In this document: positions 27,073-36,471 of the stretch, piece by piece
How positions within the stretch are numbered: the stretch's first letter is position 1
How the letters are laid out: each line of letters opens with the position of its first letter
Assembly: GCA_027621505.1 (NCBI GenBank)
Contig: JAQCBK010000006.1
Coordinates: forward strand, 1-57,252
Reading direction: 5' to 3'
Length of the DNA: 57,252 nt
Source: Bacteroidota bacterium
GTDB lineage: Bacteria; Bacteroidota; Bacteroidia; Flavobacteriales; Flavobacteriaceae
The notes under the pieces: model-generated
What the model saw: only the letters and a program-made list of their open reading frames with translations
What the model was told of the DNA's origin: nothing
The model's database searches: none
Position numbers and translations under genes: made by a program

Positions 27073-27687
27073 ATGTATTTCGCTGTTGCTGGAAACATAG
27101 GTGCTGGAAAGACCAGTTTGGCAGAATTGCTCTCCAAACACTACGGTTGGGAAGCCCATTTCGAAGACGTCATTGACAATCCCTATTTAGATGACTTTTA
27201 CAACCACATGGAGCGCTGGTCATTTAACCTTCAGATTTACTTTCTAAACAGTAGGTTTCGACAACTTAAAAATTTCAAGGCTTCAAATAAAGATTTCATT
27301 CAAGACAGAACGATCTATGAGGATGCTCACATCTTCGCTCCCAACCTCCACGCGATGGGACTGATGAATCACAGGGATTACAATAATTATCAATCTTTGT
27401 TTGAATTGATGGAATCGACCATCAAAGGCCCCGATATGCTTATTTATTTGAGGAGCAGTATTCCCAATTTGGTTAACAAAATACATAAAAGGGGTAGGGA
27501 ATATGAAAATTCGATCAGCATTGAGTATTTAAGCCGTCTTAATGAGCGATATGAGGCTTGGGTTTCTACCTATGACAAAGGCAAACTTTTAATCGTTGAT
27601 GTCGATGACATTGATTTTGTAGAGCATAAGGAGGATTTTGGTAAAATCATCGAAAAAATTGATGCCCAAATGAATGGCCTGTTTTGA
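27073..27687 (+). CDS. Deoxynucleoside kinase (dGK/dAK type)
   Basis: Phosphorylates deoxynucleosides for salvage. It has 204 residues with P-loop GNIGAGKTS (7-15), the FEDVIDNPYLDDFY substrate region, the DRTIYEDAHIFA motif (DRS-like, near 76) and a C-terminal lid region with KRGREYE. It belongs to the dCK/dGK family; exact nucleoside preference is not readable. A weak -7 box (TATCTTTC) lies about 24 bases before the ATG. It is a single gene divergent from metK. Confidence 0.9.
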   Translation: MYFAVAGNIGAGKTSLAELLSKHYGWEAHFEDVIDNPYLDDFYNHMERWSFNLQIYFLNSRFRQLKNFKASNKDFIQDRTIYEDAHIFAPNLHAMGLMNHRDYNNYQSLFELMESTIKGPDMLIYLRSSIPNLVNKIHKRGREYENSISIEYLSRLNERYEAWVSTYDKGKLLIVDVDDIDFVEHKEDFGKIIEKIDAQMNGLF

Positions 27688-27765
27688 TCGGCCTCTTTAA
27701 ATTGGACACCTTTTCAATTCTAATCACTGTCTTATTGATTCTTTTTTTATTCAGAATGGTTTTCT

Positions 27766-27773
27766 TACTTTTG
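27766..27773 (+). promoter_or_regulatory. Promoter -7 box of hppA
   Basis: TACTTTTG matches TAnnTTTG and lies 25 bases before the hppA ATG. No clear -33 TTTG was found at 17-20 bases. Confidence 0.55.
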
Positions 27774-27798
27774 AGGCCACTTTAAAACCAAAACTTAA

Positions 27799-30039
27799 AT
27801 GAATTTAATTATTGATTTTTTACCTGGATTTGGGCTATTGGCCTTAGCTTTTGTATTTATTAAAAATAATTGGATCACCAAGAAAGAAGTTGGCAATGAA
27901 AAAATGGCAAAAATTGCTGAAAACATTGCCAAAGGTGCTATGTCTTTTTTAAAGGCTGAATATAAAATTCTATCCATTTTCGTAGTTTGTTTGGCAGTGC
28001 TGCTTTACATAAAAGGAAGCAATGAGGAGGGATCACATGGAATGGTTGCGCTTTCTTTTGTGGTGGGAGCCGTTTGTTCTGCCCTTGCTGGTTTTATTGG
28101 TATGAGAGTTGCTACAAAGGCAAATGTAAGAACCACCAACGCTGCAATAACTTCTCTGGGAAAAGCCTTAGAGGTAGCCTTCACAGGTGGAGCGGTAATG
28201 GGACTGGGTGTTGTAGGTCTCGGTGTGTTGGGTCTAAGCGGCTTATTTATGATTTATCAAAACATTTGGCCCGGTGCGGAGAATCTTTCTACGGTATTGA
28301 ATGTATTAACCGGTTTTTCCATGGGCGCATCCTCAATAGCATTGTTTGCTAGAGTTGGGGGTGGAATTTATACCAAAGCTGCAGATGTTGGTGCAGACCT
28401 AGTAGGAAAAGTAGAAGCTGGCATTCCCGAAGATCACCCTTTGAACCCTGCTACCATTGCAGATAACGTTGGGGACAACGTAGGAGATGTAGCTGGAATG
28501 GGTGCCGATTTATTTGAGTCTTACGTAGGCTCTATTATCGGAACGATGGTTTTGGGTGCTTTTATCATCACCCCCGAGTTTGGTGGATTGGGAGCGGTTT
28601 ATCTCCCTTTGGTGCTGGCGGCATTTGGAATTGTGATGTCTATTATTGGAACTTTTTTTGTAAAAGTAAAAGAGGGAGGTAATCCACAGACTGCCTTGAA
28701 TATTGGAGAGTTTGGATCTGCTGGGCTGATGGTAATCGTGTCTTATTTTGTGATCAATATCATGATTCCAGATTCTACTGAAGGTTTACCTTCGGGTGCA
28801 ATGGGTGTCTTTTTGGCTACCATTTCTGGTTTGATTGCTGGTTTGGGTGTGGGTAAAATAACGGAATATTACACTGGAACGGGAACAAAGCCTGTTTCAT
28901 CTATCGTTCGTCAATCCGAAACAGGATCGGCTACAAATATCATTGCCGGATTGGGAGTAGGAATGATGTCTACTATGATCCCCATACTTTTGATCGCTGC
29001 TGCGATATTGATCTCTCACCACTATGCAGGTCTTTATGGTATTGCGATTGCGGCGGTGGGAATGTTGGCCAATACAGGGATTCAGTTGGCTGTAGATGCC
29101 TACGGACCCATTTCTGACAATGCCGGAGGGATTGCCGAAATGGCAGAGCTGCCTTCCGAAGTGAGAGAGCGAACAGACAAATTAGATGCTGTCGGGAATA
29201 CCACGGCTGCCATTGGTAAAGGCTTCGCCATTGCATCAGCTGCTTTGACCGCCCTGGCATTATTTTCAGCTTTTATGCAAGTAGCCAACGTTACTGCAAT
29301 TGATGTGTCAAAGCCTAAAGTGATGGCTGGGCTTCTGGTAGGAGGAATGTTGCCCTTTGTTTTTTCGGCGCTCTCCATGAACGCTGTAGGACGAGCCGCT
29401 ATGTCGATGATCGAAGAAGTGAGAAGACAATTTAAAGACATTCCCGAATTAAAAGCAGCGCTGGCCATCATGCGAAAATATGACGCAGATATTTCTAAAG
29501 CAAATGCCGAAGACCGAGCTATTTTTGATGCTGCAGACGGAAAAGCGGATTATGAAAAATGTGTGGAAATTTCAACCAAAGCATCCATCCGAGAAATGGT
29601 AGCCCCTGGGTTGTTGGCCATATTGGTGCCTGTAGCGGTTGGACTTGTTGGAGGTGCTGAAATGCTTGGTGGCTTACTGGCTGGAGTAACTACTTGTGGT
29701 ATTTTGATGGCCATTTTTCAGTCCAATGCTGGTGGGGCTTGGGACAATGCCAAAAAAATGATTGAAACAGACGGAAGGAAAGGAACCGAAGCCCATAAAG
29801 CTGCAGTCGTAGGAGATACCGTTGGGGATCCCTTTAAAGATACTTCGGGACCCTCGTTAAACATTCTATTAAAATTAATGTCGGTCGTGGCTTTGGTCAT
29901 TGCACCAACAGTGGCTTTGGATACAGACGCTATGACTGAGAAATTAGAAAAGGGTGATCATACTATTGCCATAGTAGTGGACAAAGAGAATGAAATTGCC
30001 GACGATTTGGTTCAGTTTGAGGACATTATCAAAAAGTAG
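27799..30039 (+). CDS. hppA: K+-dependent membrane-bound pyrophosphatase (ion pump)
   Basis: Hydrolyses pyrophosphate and pumps Na+ or H+ out of the cytoplasm. It has 746 residues and about 16 membrane helices. The active-site blocks are [19 protein letters not shown] with DNVGDNVGD (near 200-235), [13 protein letters not shown] (near 440), and [15 protein letters not shown] (near 675). The K+ determinant reads [10 protein letters not shown]: Ala rather than Lys, which marks the K+-stimulated class; many members of that class pump Na+. The last 11 bases overlap the convergent DUF5686-like gene. Confidence 0.96.
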   Translation: MNLIIDFLPGFGLLALAFVFIKNNWITKKEVGNEKMAKIAENIAKGAMSFLKAEYKILSIFVVCLAVLLYIKGSNEEGSHGMVALSFVVGAVCSALAGFIGMRVATKANVRTTNAAITSLGKALEVAFTGGAVMGLGVVGLGVLGLSGLFMIYQNIWPGAENLSTVLNVLTGFSMGASSIALFARVGGGIYTKAADVGADLVGKVEAGIPEDHPLNPATIADNVGDNVGDVAGMGADLFESYVGSIIGTMVLGAFIITPEFGGLGAVYLPLVLAAFGIVMSIIGTFFVKVKEGGNPQTALNIGEFGSAGLMVIVSYFVINIMIPDSTEGLPSGAMGVFLATISGLIAGLGVGKITEYYTGTGTKPVSSIVRQSETGSATNIIAGLGVGMMSTMIPILLIAAAILISHHYAGLYGIAIAAVGMLANTGIQLAVDAYGPISDNAGGIAEMAELPSEVRERTDKLDAVGNTTAAIGKGFAIASAALTALALFSAFMQVANVTAIDVSKPKVMAGLLVGGMLPFVFSALSMNAVGRAAMSMIEEVRRQFKDIPELKAALAIMRKYDADISKANAEDRAIFDAADGKADYEKCVEISTKASIREMVAPGLLAILVPVAVGLVGGAEMLGGLLAGVTTCGILMAIFQSNAGGAWDNAKKMIETDGRKGTEAHKAAVVGDTVGDPFKDTSGPSLNILLKLMSVVALVIAPTVALDTDAMTEKLEKGDHTIAIVVDKENEIADDLVQFEDIIKK

Positions 30040-31165
30040 GTTGTACAGATAACCGAAAACCCAATTCAGGAGATTGTGGCCCATTGAGGGAACGATGGGG
30101 GCCCCTCCAAATCAGATCCAAACGGAAAAACCGGACTTGTTTTAGAGGTAAAAAGATGGAATCTTTGATCAAGAAAGATTTTTCGATGAATAGGTTGCGA
30201 ACCAAATTCAGATTTATTTTGGGATGGGTTCTCATTTCAATATGGGTAAGGGCGAAGTCTTTAGCCGATACCCTAAATTTTCCTTCAAAGGCGAGGTCAC
30301 CGTCTTGGATGGGAAAAAAGTAAATGATGTATTCTTTACCGTTATCAGTTTGCAGGCTGTCCTTTAAAACATAGTGATATATACTGTATCCGTTACGAGA
30401 AACAGGGCTTACAAAAGTTCGATCTACCAAAGGAATGTCATTTTTATAGACATCAATATCCTGAAAAACATTTTGGACTCTTTGAAAAATAAAACCATCC
30501 TGAGCAACCCCTAACTCCCTTTTCGCTTCAATTTTATTTGTACTCAAATCACGTTCATTGTCTCCTGTGAATGACCTTACGGTTTGACTCCCATAAATTG
30601 GCAAATAGTAGGTATTTCTATTTTTATAAGGAGCAATGGTTTTTTTAAGGGAGTCAAAGTCCTTTTTCAACCAAGACTTCAATTCAAGAGAGTCTATATT
30701 GCTTAAACCCACGTGTAAGTTTCGTATGCGATTGTAGCGGTAGGTTCTTGCTGACTTTAGTCCATTTTTTTTCTTGTTTTCCCATATTTTTTCAAGAACA
30801 CGAAAGGCTGGGTTTTCTTTCTTTTTTAATTTTTTTTTGGGTTTCGACACCAAAACAACTTCCTCCAAAGTATTTTCCTCCTCCAAAATCACTTCATAAA
30901 ATTCTTTACCGGGCTGGATATACATTTTGACCAATTTCATTCCAACATAACTGACCTCAAAGCTCTTGAAATTATTTTCTAACGCTAATTCAAACCGACC
31001 CTCATTGTCGGTGACCATCCCAATGGAAATACCTGTAAAATAAACATGGGCGTTGGGTATCGGGATGTCTTGGTCATCGACCACAATACCTCTAATAAGA
31101 GATTGAGAAAACGAAAGATGATAGCACAGCAAAAAAGCTGTGAAAAACAAGTAGGTTTTGAGCAT
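30029..31165 (-). CDS. Carboxypeptidase-like regulatory/DUF5686 protein, shortened
   Basis: A secreted protein of 378 residues: signal peptide (1-20), a carboxypeptidase-D regulatory-like beta-sandwich ([20 protein letters not shown]..., about 22-100), then the first part of the DUF5686 region ([17 protein letters not shown]..., about 140-345). Family members known to me are about 800 residues and continue into an outer-membrane-barrel-like half. Here the family match seems to stop near residue 340, and the last 30 residues ([13 protein letters not shown]...) look unrelated. The downstream half is replaced by the end of hppA. It may be a truncated gene or a genuine short form. It follows pdhB, a common neighbour of this family. 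Confidence 0.7.
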   Translation of the reverse strand: MLKTYLFFTAFLLCYHLSFSQSLIRGIVVDDQDIPIPNAHVYFTGISIGMVTDNEGRFELALENNFKSFEVSYVGMKLVKMYIQPGKEFYEVILEEENTLEEVVLVSKPKKKLKKKENPAFRVLEKIWENKKKNGLKSARTYRYNRIRNLHVGLSNIDSLELKSWLKKDFDSLKKTIAPYKNRNTYYLPIYGSQTVRSFTGDNERDLSTNKIEAKRELGVAQDGFIFQRVQNVFQDIDVYKNDIPLVDRTFVSPVSRNGYSIYHYVLKDSLQTDNGKEYIIYFFPIQDGDLAFEGKFRVSAKDFALTHIEMRTHPKINLNLVRNLFIEKSFLIKDSIFLPLKQVRFFRLDLIWRGPHRSLNGPQSPELGFRLSVQPTF

Positions 31166-31196
31166 AATGTTTTGGGGTGAGGGGTCGAAGACTTGA

Positions 31197-32177
31197 TCAG
31201 GACATATACATCACTTTTTTAACTGCTTTGATCACATCCTCACTATTGGGGAGCCACTCTGCCAATAAAACGGGAGAGTATGGTGCAGGTGTGTCTGCGG
31301 TGTTTATCTTTTCTATGGGGGCGTCGAGAAAGTCAAAAATTTGATTTTGAACCTGATAAGTAATTTCGGTGGAAATATTTCCAAAGGGCCAAGACTCTTC
31401 TAAAATGACCAATCGGTTGGTTTTTTTAACTGAGGAAAAGATACTTTCATAGTCCATAGGACGAATGGTTCGCAGGTCAATAATTTCACATTCTATGCCT
31501 TCTTTACCCAATGCGTCTGCTGCGGTAAAGGCGGCTTTGATTATTTTTCCAAAAGAGACAATGGTAACATCACTTCCTTCTCTTTTGATATCGGCCACTC
31601 CAATGGGCAGGGTGTATTCTCCTTCAGGGACTTCACCTTTATCACCATACATTTGTTCCGATTCCATAAAAATTACGGGATCGTCGTCTCTGATGGCCGA
31701 CTTGAGAAGTCCTTTGGCATCATAGGGGTTGGAGGGAACAATCACTTTCAAACCAGGACAATTGGCGTACCAGCTTTCAAAGGCTTGAGAATGGGTTGCA
31801 GCCAGTTGACCCGCAGAGCCCGTAGGTCCTCTAAATACAATTGGGCATGGAAATTGCCCTCCCGACATTTGTCGGATCTTGGCAGCGTTGTTGATGATTT
31901 GGTCAATTCCTACCAGTGCGAAATTAAAAGTCATGAACTCGATGATGGGTCGGTTACCTGTCATGGTTGATCCTACACCAATGCCCGCAAATCCCAATTC
32001 AGATATCGGAGTATCTATCACACGTTTGTCTCCAAATTCGTCTAACATTCCTTTTGAAGCCTTATAAGCGCCATTGTATTCGGCAACCTCCTCTCCCATT
32101 AAATAAATGGTTTCGTCTCTCCTCATTTCCTCAGACATGGCTTGACAAATGGCTTCTCTAAATTGTATCGTTTTCAT
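31197..32177 (-). CDS. pdhB: Pyruvate dehydrogenase E1 component, beta subunit
   Basis: The beta chain of the thiamine-diphosphate E1 heterotetramer that decarboxylates pyruvate. It has 326 residues with FREAICQAMSEEMRRDE, GEEVAEYNGAYKASKGM, FGDKRVIDTPISELGFAGIGVG, and LEESWPFGNISTEI. The alpha subunit is not adjacent. An exact -7 box overlaps a perfect 15-base palindrome just before the gene. Confidence 0.93.
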   Translation of the reverse strand: MKTIQFREAICQAMSEEMRRDETIYLMGEEVAEYNGAYKASKGMLDEFGDKRVIDTPISELGFAGIGVGSTMTGNRPIIEFMTFNFALVGIDQIINNAAKIRQMSGGQFPCPIVFRGPTGSAGQLAATHSQAFESWYANCPGLKVIVPSNPYDAKGLLKSAIRDDDPVIFMESEQMYGDKGEVPEGEYTLPIGVADIKREGSDVTIVSFGKIIKAAFTAADALGKEGIECEIIDLRTIRPMDYESIFSSVKKTNRLVILEESWPFGNISTEITYQVQNQIFDFLDAPIEKINTADTPAPYSPVLLAEWLPNSEDVIKAVKKVMYMS

Positions 32178-32186
32178 TAAATATTG

Positions 32187-32204
32187 ATTTGCAGTGCAAA
32201 TTTA
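32187..32204 (-). promoter_or_regulatory. pdhB promoter -7 box with overlapping palindrome
   Basis: The minus strand reads TAAATTTG at 32204-32197, an exact TAnnTTTG. The perfect palindrome ATTTGCA-C-TGCAAAT covers 32187-32201, spanning part of the -7 box and the expected transcription start. This is where a repressor operator would sit; it could also be chance in AT-rich DNA. Confidence 0.5.
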
Positions 32205-32323
32205 AATAAATGAAGCTTGATAAGGGGATGTTGATAGATAATTTTAGACAATGAACACTACAAAAACCACCCCGTAGGCTCGTATTACGGTATAAATTTA
32301 GTAATTTAGTATAACAGGATTTT

Positions 32324-32947
32324 ATGAAACTTATTCAGTTAAACATTAAGGGGATTTCCTACAGCGAAACACAAACTGGAGCCTATGCGCTCATTTTGAG
32401 TGAAGTAGACGGTAATAGACGCTTGCCTATTATTATTGGCGGTTTTGAAGCACAGTCCATCACCATTGCGCTGGAGAAAGAATTAAAGCCCAAACGACCC
32501 CTGACCCACGATCTTTTCAAAAGCTTTGCAGAACGATTTAATGTATATGTGAAACAAGTAATCATTCATAAACTGGTAGATGGTGTTTTTTACTCCAGCT
32601 TGATTTGTGAACGGGATAAAATTGAGGAAATTATTAATGCAAGAACCTCGGATGCCATTGCAATGGCACTGCGATTTGGGGCTCCAATTTTTATCTATGA
32701 TTCGATCCTTAAACAAGCTGGATTTGACGAGAGTCGCATGAAAGAGGGTCAAAAAAATAAGGAGAGTGAAAATTGGATCCAAAATTTTGTTGATGAACAG
32801 ACCAAAAAGAAAACCATCCCCGATGACCTAAAAAAACTCTCGCTCACCAAACTAAAATCGCTTTTGGATCAATTGGTCAACCTAGAGGACTACGAAAAGG
32901 CGATCAAAATCAGAGATGAGATTTCAAAAAGGGAATCTAAAAAGTAA
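32324..32947 (+). CDS. Bifunctional nuclease family protein (BFN/DUF151)
   Basis: A 207-residue protein. The N-terminal BFN domain (about 1-140) has the family stretches LPIIIGGFEAQSI (near 32-44), RPLTHDLFKSFAE and INARTSDAIAMALRFGAPIF. The C-terminal 30 residues are a UvrB/UvrC interaction motif (LLDQLVNLEDYEKAIKIRDE). Family members have weak DNase/RNase activity in plants and a structural role is possible in bacteria; the biological job here is unknown. The combination is common in Bacteroidota. Confidence 0.88.
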   Translation: MKLIQLNIKGISYSETQTGAYALILSEVDGNRRLPIIIGGFEAQSITIALEKELKPKRPLTHDLFKSFAERFNVYVKQVIIHKLVDGVFYSSLICERDKIEEIINARTSDAIAMALRFGAPIFIYDSILKQAGFDESRMKEGQKNKESENWIQNFVDEQTKKKTIPDDLKKLSLTKLKSLLDQLVNLEDYEKAIKIRDEISKRESKK

Positions 32948-33006
32948 GTGTTAATCTTTTTTGGAAAACTATTTCTACGCTCCAAAAATTGCCCCCCTAC
33001 ATGATT

Positions 33007-33014
33007 TATTTTTG
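33007..33014 (+). promoter_or_regulatory. Promoter -7 box of thyA
   Basis: TATTTTTG fits TAnnTTTG and lies 22 bases before the thyA ATG, with TTG 15 bases upstream of it. Confidence 0.5.
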
Positions 33015-33036
33015 GACTGATTAATAATAAATAAAA

Positions 33037-33861
33037 ATGCAGCAGTATTTAGATTTGGTGCGGTTCATCCAAGAATACGGAACAGAAAAAACAGATCGGA
33101 CGGGAACGGGAACAAAGAGTATTTTTGGTTACCAAATGCGGTTTGATTTATCAAAAGGTTTTCCATTGGTTACTACCAAAAAAATTCATGTAAAATCTGT
33201 AATTCATGAGCTGTTGTGGTTTTTGAAAGGGGATACCAATATCGATTACTTAACACAGAACGGGGTAAGGATCTGGAATGAGTGGGCCGATGAAAAAGGA
33301 GATTTAGGCCCGGTCTATGGACACCAATGGAGGAATTGGAATGACGAAGGTATAGATCAAATAAAAACGGTTATCGAAACTTTAAGAACCAATCCCGACA
33401 GCAGAAGAATGCTGGTTTCGGCGTGGAACCCGAGTGTGATGCCTGACACTTCGGTTTCTTTTGCAGAAAATGTTGCCAATCATAAGGCGGCACTGCCTCC
33501 CTGTCATGCATTTTTTCAGTTTTATGTCGCTCAGGGAAAACTTTCCTGTCAACTCTATCAGAGAAGTGCCGACCTCTTTTTGGGTGTGCCTTTCAACATC
33601 GCCTCCTATGCATTATTGAATATGATGGTCGCTCAGGTTTGCGATTTACAAGCGGGAACTTTTGTCCACACTTTTGGTGATGTCCACATCTATTCCAATC
33701 ACCAAGAACAATTGGAAGAACAACTCAGCCGGACGCCAAAACCCCTTCCCGAGATGATCTTAAATCCTGAAATTAAAGATATTTTTGGTTTCAAATACGA
33801 GGATTTTACACTGAAAGGATATGATCCTCATCCACTAATTCGTGGAAAAGTAGCCGTTTGA
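33037..33861 (+). CDS. thyA: Thymidylate synthase
   Basis: Makes dTMP from dUMP using methylene-THF. It has 274 residues with [25 protein letters not shown], catalytic Cys156 in [10 protein letters not shown], the [15 protein letters not shown] dUMP site and a C-terminal KVAV-type tail. It is convergent with the class V aminotransferase, one base between stops. folA lies nearby at 35014, as expected for the thymidylate cycle, but is separated by that gene. Confidence 0.97.
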   Translation: MQQYLDLVRFIQEYGTEKTDRTGTGTKSIFGYQMRFDLSKGFPLVTTKKIHVKSVIHELLWFLKGDTNIDYLTQNGVRIWNEWADEKGDLGPVYGHQWRNWNDEGIDQIKTVIETLRTNPDSRRMLVSAWNPSVMPDTSVSFAENVANHKAALPPCHAFFQFYVAQGKLSCQLYQRSADLFLGVPFNIASYALLNMMVAQVCDLQAGTFVHTFGDVHIYSNHQEQLEEQLSRTPKPLPEMILNPEIKDIFGFKYEDFTLKGYDPHPLIRGKVAV

Positions 33862-33862
33862 A

Positions 33863-34906
33863 TCAAGCTGTTTTTTTTAAGCCTTTTAGCACTGATGTAA
33901 GGTGATCAATCTCCTCGGTTGAATTGTAAAAATGAGGAGAAAAACGAAGGTAATTGCCGCGGTAGGCCGCCCTAATATTTTGATCTTCCAATCTTTTGAG
34001 TAACTGCTCTTGGCATGCTACGCTTACGATTGAACTTTGGTCCGCGCGATCCATATATTCGGGAATCCAGTCTATTTTGGTTAATTCTTCTCTCAAGGTA
34101 TTGCTCAGTATTTTGTTTTTTTCTACTAGGTCCTTGAAATTATTTTGGGTTAAATAATCTAAGGCAAAAATCAGTGAGTCGGCACCTAGGATATTGAAAT
34201 GTCCTGCAAAAACTTTTTGATAAAAAGTATGGGACTTGGGTTGGGTACGTTCCATAAAACGATCCGATAGGGCGACAAATCCATTGCCAAAACCAGCTAA
34301 CAGCCACTTGTAACCACTAGAAACGACGGCATCGAAGGGCGAATCAGAAAAACTAAAAAAATCCGTTCCAATGTACTGCGTTGCATCACCAATGATGAGC
34401 ATTTCGGGGTATTTTTCGTGAAGGGATGCCAAAAAATTAAAATCAACTTTGAGCCCACTGGTGAATTGGACCATGCTGACCACCAAAGCATCAAAATGAT
34501 GCTCCGCCAATGAAGCCTCTATTTTTTCTTCCAAACGCTCTTCGATGGACAAAGAAAAAAGATTAAAATCTCTTTCCTCCAAAGCATCAACGAGCGAATG
34601 GTAATCTTCTTTGATATACAAAACTTTACTGCCCTTTTTTAGAGTGTCCAAAACAAATCTGATCCCCACAGAAAAGTTGGGAACAAAAAAAGTCCGTTCT
34701 TTATTTGAACCAATAAACCGAGCAATGGTCTCATGAGTTTTATCCAAACGGTCGTAGGCATCAATTTTGTATTGATCCCCTTTGTAGAGATATTCTTTTT
34801 CGCAATTGGCTCTAAATTCCATTAGAGGCTGAGACATCAAACCGACGTAAGCGGTATTAAAATAGGTGAATGAATTCAGGGCGGGGAATTCTTTTCGGAA
34901 GCTCAT
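33863..34906 (-). CDS. Class V PLP aminotransferase-like protein
   Basis: A 347-residue fold-type I PLP protein of the class V (cysteine desulfurase/kynureninase-like) group. It shows YFNTAYVGLMSQP at the N terminus, IGDATQYIGTDFFSF with the Asp of the PLP pocket, and the lysine at SSGYKWLLAGFGNGF (near 207). No catalytic Cys loop of a desulfurase was seen. Function unknown; neighbours give no pathway. Confidence 0.8.
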   Translation of the reverse strand: MSFRKEFPALNSFTYFNTAYVGLMSQPLMEFRANCEKEYLYKGDQYKIDAYDRLDKTHETIARFIGSNKERTFFVPNFSVGIRFVLDTLKKGSKVLYIKEDYHSLVDALEERDFNLFSLSIEERLEEKIEASLAEHHFDALVVSMVQFTSGLKVDFNFLASLHEKYPEMLIIGDATQYIGTDFFSFSDSPFDAVVSSGYKWLLAGFGNGFVALSDRFMERTQPKSHTFYQKVFAGHFNILGADSLIFALDYLTQNNFKDLVEKNKILSNTLREELTKIDWIPEYMDRADQSSIVSVACQEQLLKRLEDQNIRAAYRGNYLRFSPHFYNSTEEIDHLTSVLKGLKKTA

Positions 34907-35013
34907 AAATTAATTAGAAAGCGTACATTTATGTCAAAATTAGTCTATTTAAAAAAATATGACCTCAATTCATAAATTAAGTTTCCTCTCAAAGTACCTC
35001 ATTCTTTAATCTT

Positions 35014-35589
35014 ATGGCTCAACAAATGAAATTGGAGTCCAACTCGACCGTTGCACCCTTAGAAGAGGAAAAGGCAATTAAGTCAAACAACGGATCCATT
35101 CCAGAACAAAAAGTTACCCTTATCGCTGCTATGGATGAAAAGCGGGTATTGGGGAAAAACAATCAATTGATTTGGCATTTAACTGAGGATCTGAAAAGGT
35201 TCAAACAACTGACCACAGGTCATGCCATCATTATGGGAAGAAAAACCTTTGAATCATTACCCAAGGCTTTACCCAACCGTCACAATATTGTGATTAGCCG
35301 CAATCCCAACTATACGAGAGAGGGAATCACAGTTTGCCATAGCATTGAAGAAGCATTGGAATGTGCCCATGAGGATCCACAGCCCTTTGTAATTGGAGGT
35401 GGACAGATCTACCAACAAGCCATTGGACTGGCCTCTGCGATGGAGTTGACTTTGATTCATGCTCAATTCGATGGGGATGTTTTTTTTCCAAAAATAAATC
35501 CAAATGAATGGACGATCGTAAAGGAAGAAAAAATGGAAAGCAGCGACTTTAATTATTCGTTTATCACCTACCATAAAACACAAAAATGA
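35014..35589 (+). CDS. folA: Dihydrofolate reductase with N-terminal extension
   Basis: Reduces dihydrofolate to tetrahydrofolate. The DHFR core begins near residue 34 (VTLIAAMDEKRVLGKNNQLI), with HAIIMGRKTFESLP, FVIGGGQIY and a C-terminal FITYHK. The first 33 residues are polar and not part of the DHFR fold; no ATG, GTG or TTG lies between them and the core strand in this frame, so the ATG at 35014 is the best start. The stop overlaps the fabD start by 4 bases. Confidence 0.93.
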   Translation: MAQQMKLESNSTVAPLEEEKAIKSNNGSIPEQKVTLIAAMDEKRVLGKNNQLIWHLTEDLKRFKQLTTGHAIIMGRKTFESLPKALPNRHNIVISRNPNYTREGITVCHSIEEALECAHEDPQPFVIGGGQIYQQAIGLASAMELTLIHAQFDGDVFFPKINPNEWTIVKEEKMESSDFNYSFITYHKTQK

Positions 35590-36467
35590 AAGCATATCTA
35601 TTCCCTGGGCAAGGGGCTCAATATCCTGGTATGGGAAAAGCCCTTTATGATCGATTTGATCAAGCCAAAAAAATGTTCAAAGCTTCGGATGAAATTTTAG
35701 GGTTTGAACTTTCTAAAATACTTTTTGAGGGGAGCAAAGAGGAATTGCAACAAACCCGAGTAACCCAACCTGCTATATATGTTCACTCCGTTATCTCGGC
35801 AGTGGCCATGGGGAACGATTTTAAACCAGATGCGGTAGCAGGACACTCTCTGGGTGAATTTTCGGCTTTGACAGCTGCTCAAGTCATTGATTTCGAGTCT
35901 GGTTTAAAGCTGGTATCTAAAAGAGCAGAGGCCATGCAAAAAGCTTGTGATCACACCCAAGGGACGATGGCTGCGGTTTTAGGCTTGGAGGATGACAAGG
36001 TGGAGGAAATATGTGAGCAAACGACAGGTTTGGTAGTAGCAGCAAATTACAATTGTCCCGGTCAATTGGTTATTTCAGGAGCCATTGATGCTGTGGAAGC
36101 GGCTTGCGAGACCCTTAAAGCCGAAGGCGCGAGAAGGGCTCTGATCTTACCCGTTAATGGTGCATTCCATTCTCCACTGATGGATCCTGCAAAACAGGAG
36201 CTTGCTCAAGCGATAGATGCCACTTCTTTCTCCGATCCTATTTGTCCAGTCTATCAAAACACGACTGCCATGGGGGTGACTGATTCAATAGAAATTCAAA
36301 AAAATTTAATTGCTCAACTGACTGCACCCGTCCGATGGACTCAGAGTATCCAAGCCATGATTGATGAGGGCGTTTCCGAATTTATGGAGCTGGGGCCAGG
36401 GAAAGTTTTACAGGGCTTAGTGAAGAAGATATCACCAGAAGTGATGGTCTCCAAAATGGAATTTTAA
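35586..36467 (+). CDS. fabD: Malonyl-CoA:ACP transacylase
   Basis: Loads malonyl groups onto acyl carrier protein for fatty acid synthesis. It has 293 residues: FPGQGAQYPGMG at the start, nucleophile Ser88 in GHSLGEFSAL, and GAFHSPLM with the active-site His. Translation is coupled to folA by a 4-base overlap. It is convergent with the DegT-family gene. Confidence 0.95.
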   Translation: MKAYLFPGQGAQYPGMGKALYDRFDQAKKMFKASDEILGFELSKILFEGSKEELQQTRVTQPAIYVHSVISAVAMGNDFKPDAVAGHSLGEFSALTAAQVIDFESGLKLVSKRAEAMQKACDHTQGTMAAVLGLEDDKVEEICEQTTGLVVAANYNCPGQLVISGAIDAVEAACETLKAEGARRALILPVNGAFHSPLMDPAKQELAQAIDATSFSDPICPVYQNTTAMGVTDSIEIQKNLIAQLTAPVRWTQSIQAMIDEGVSEFMELGPGKVLQGLVKKISPEVMVSKMEF

Positions 36468-36471
36468 AGCT

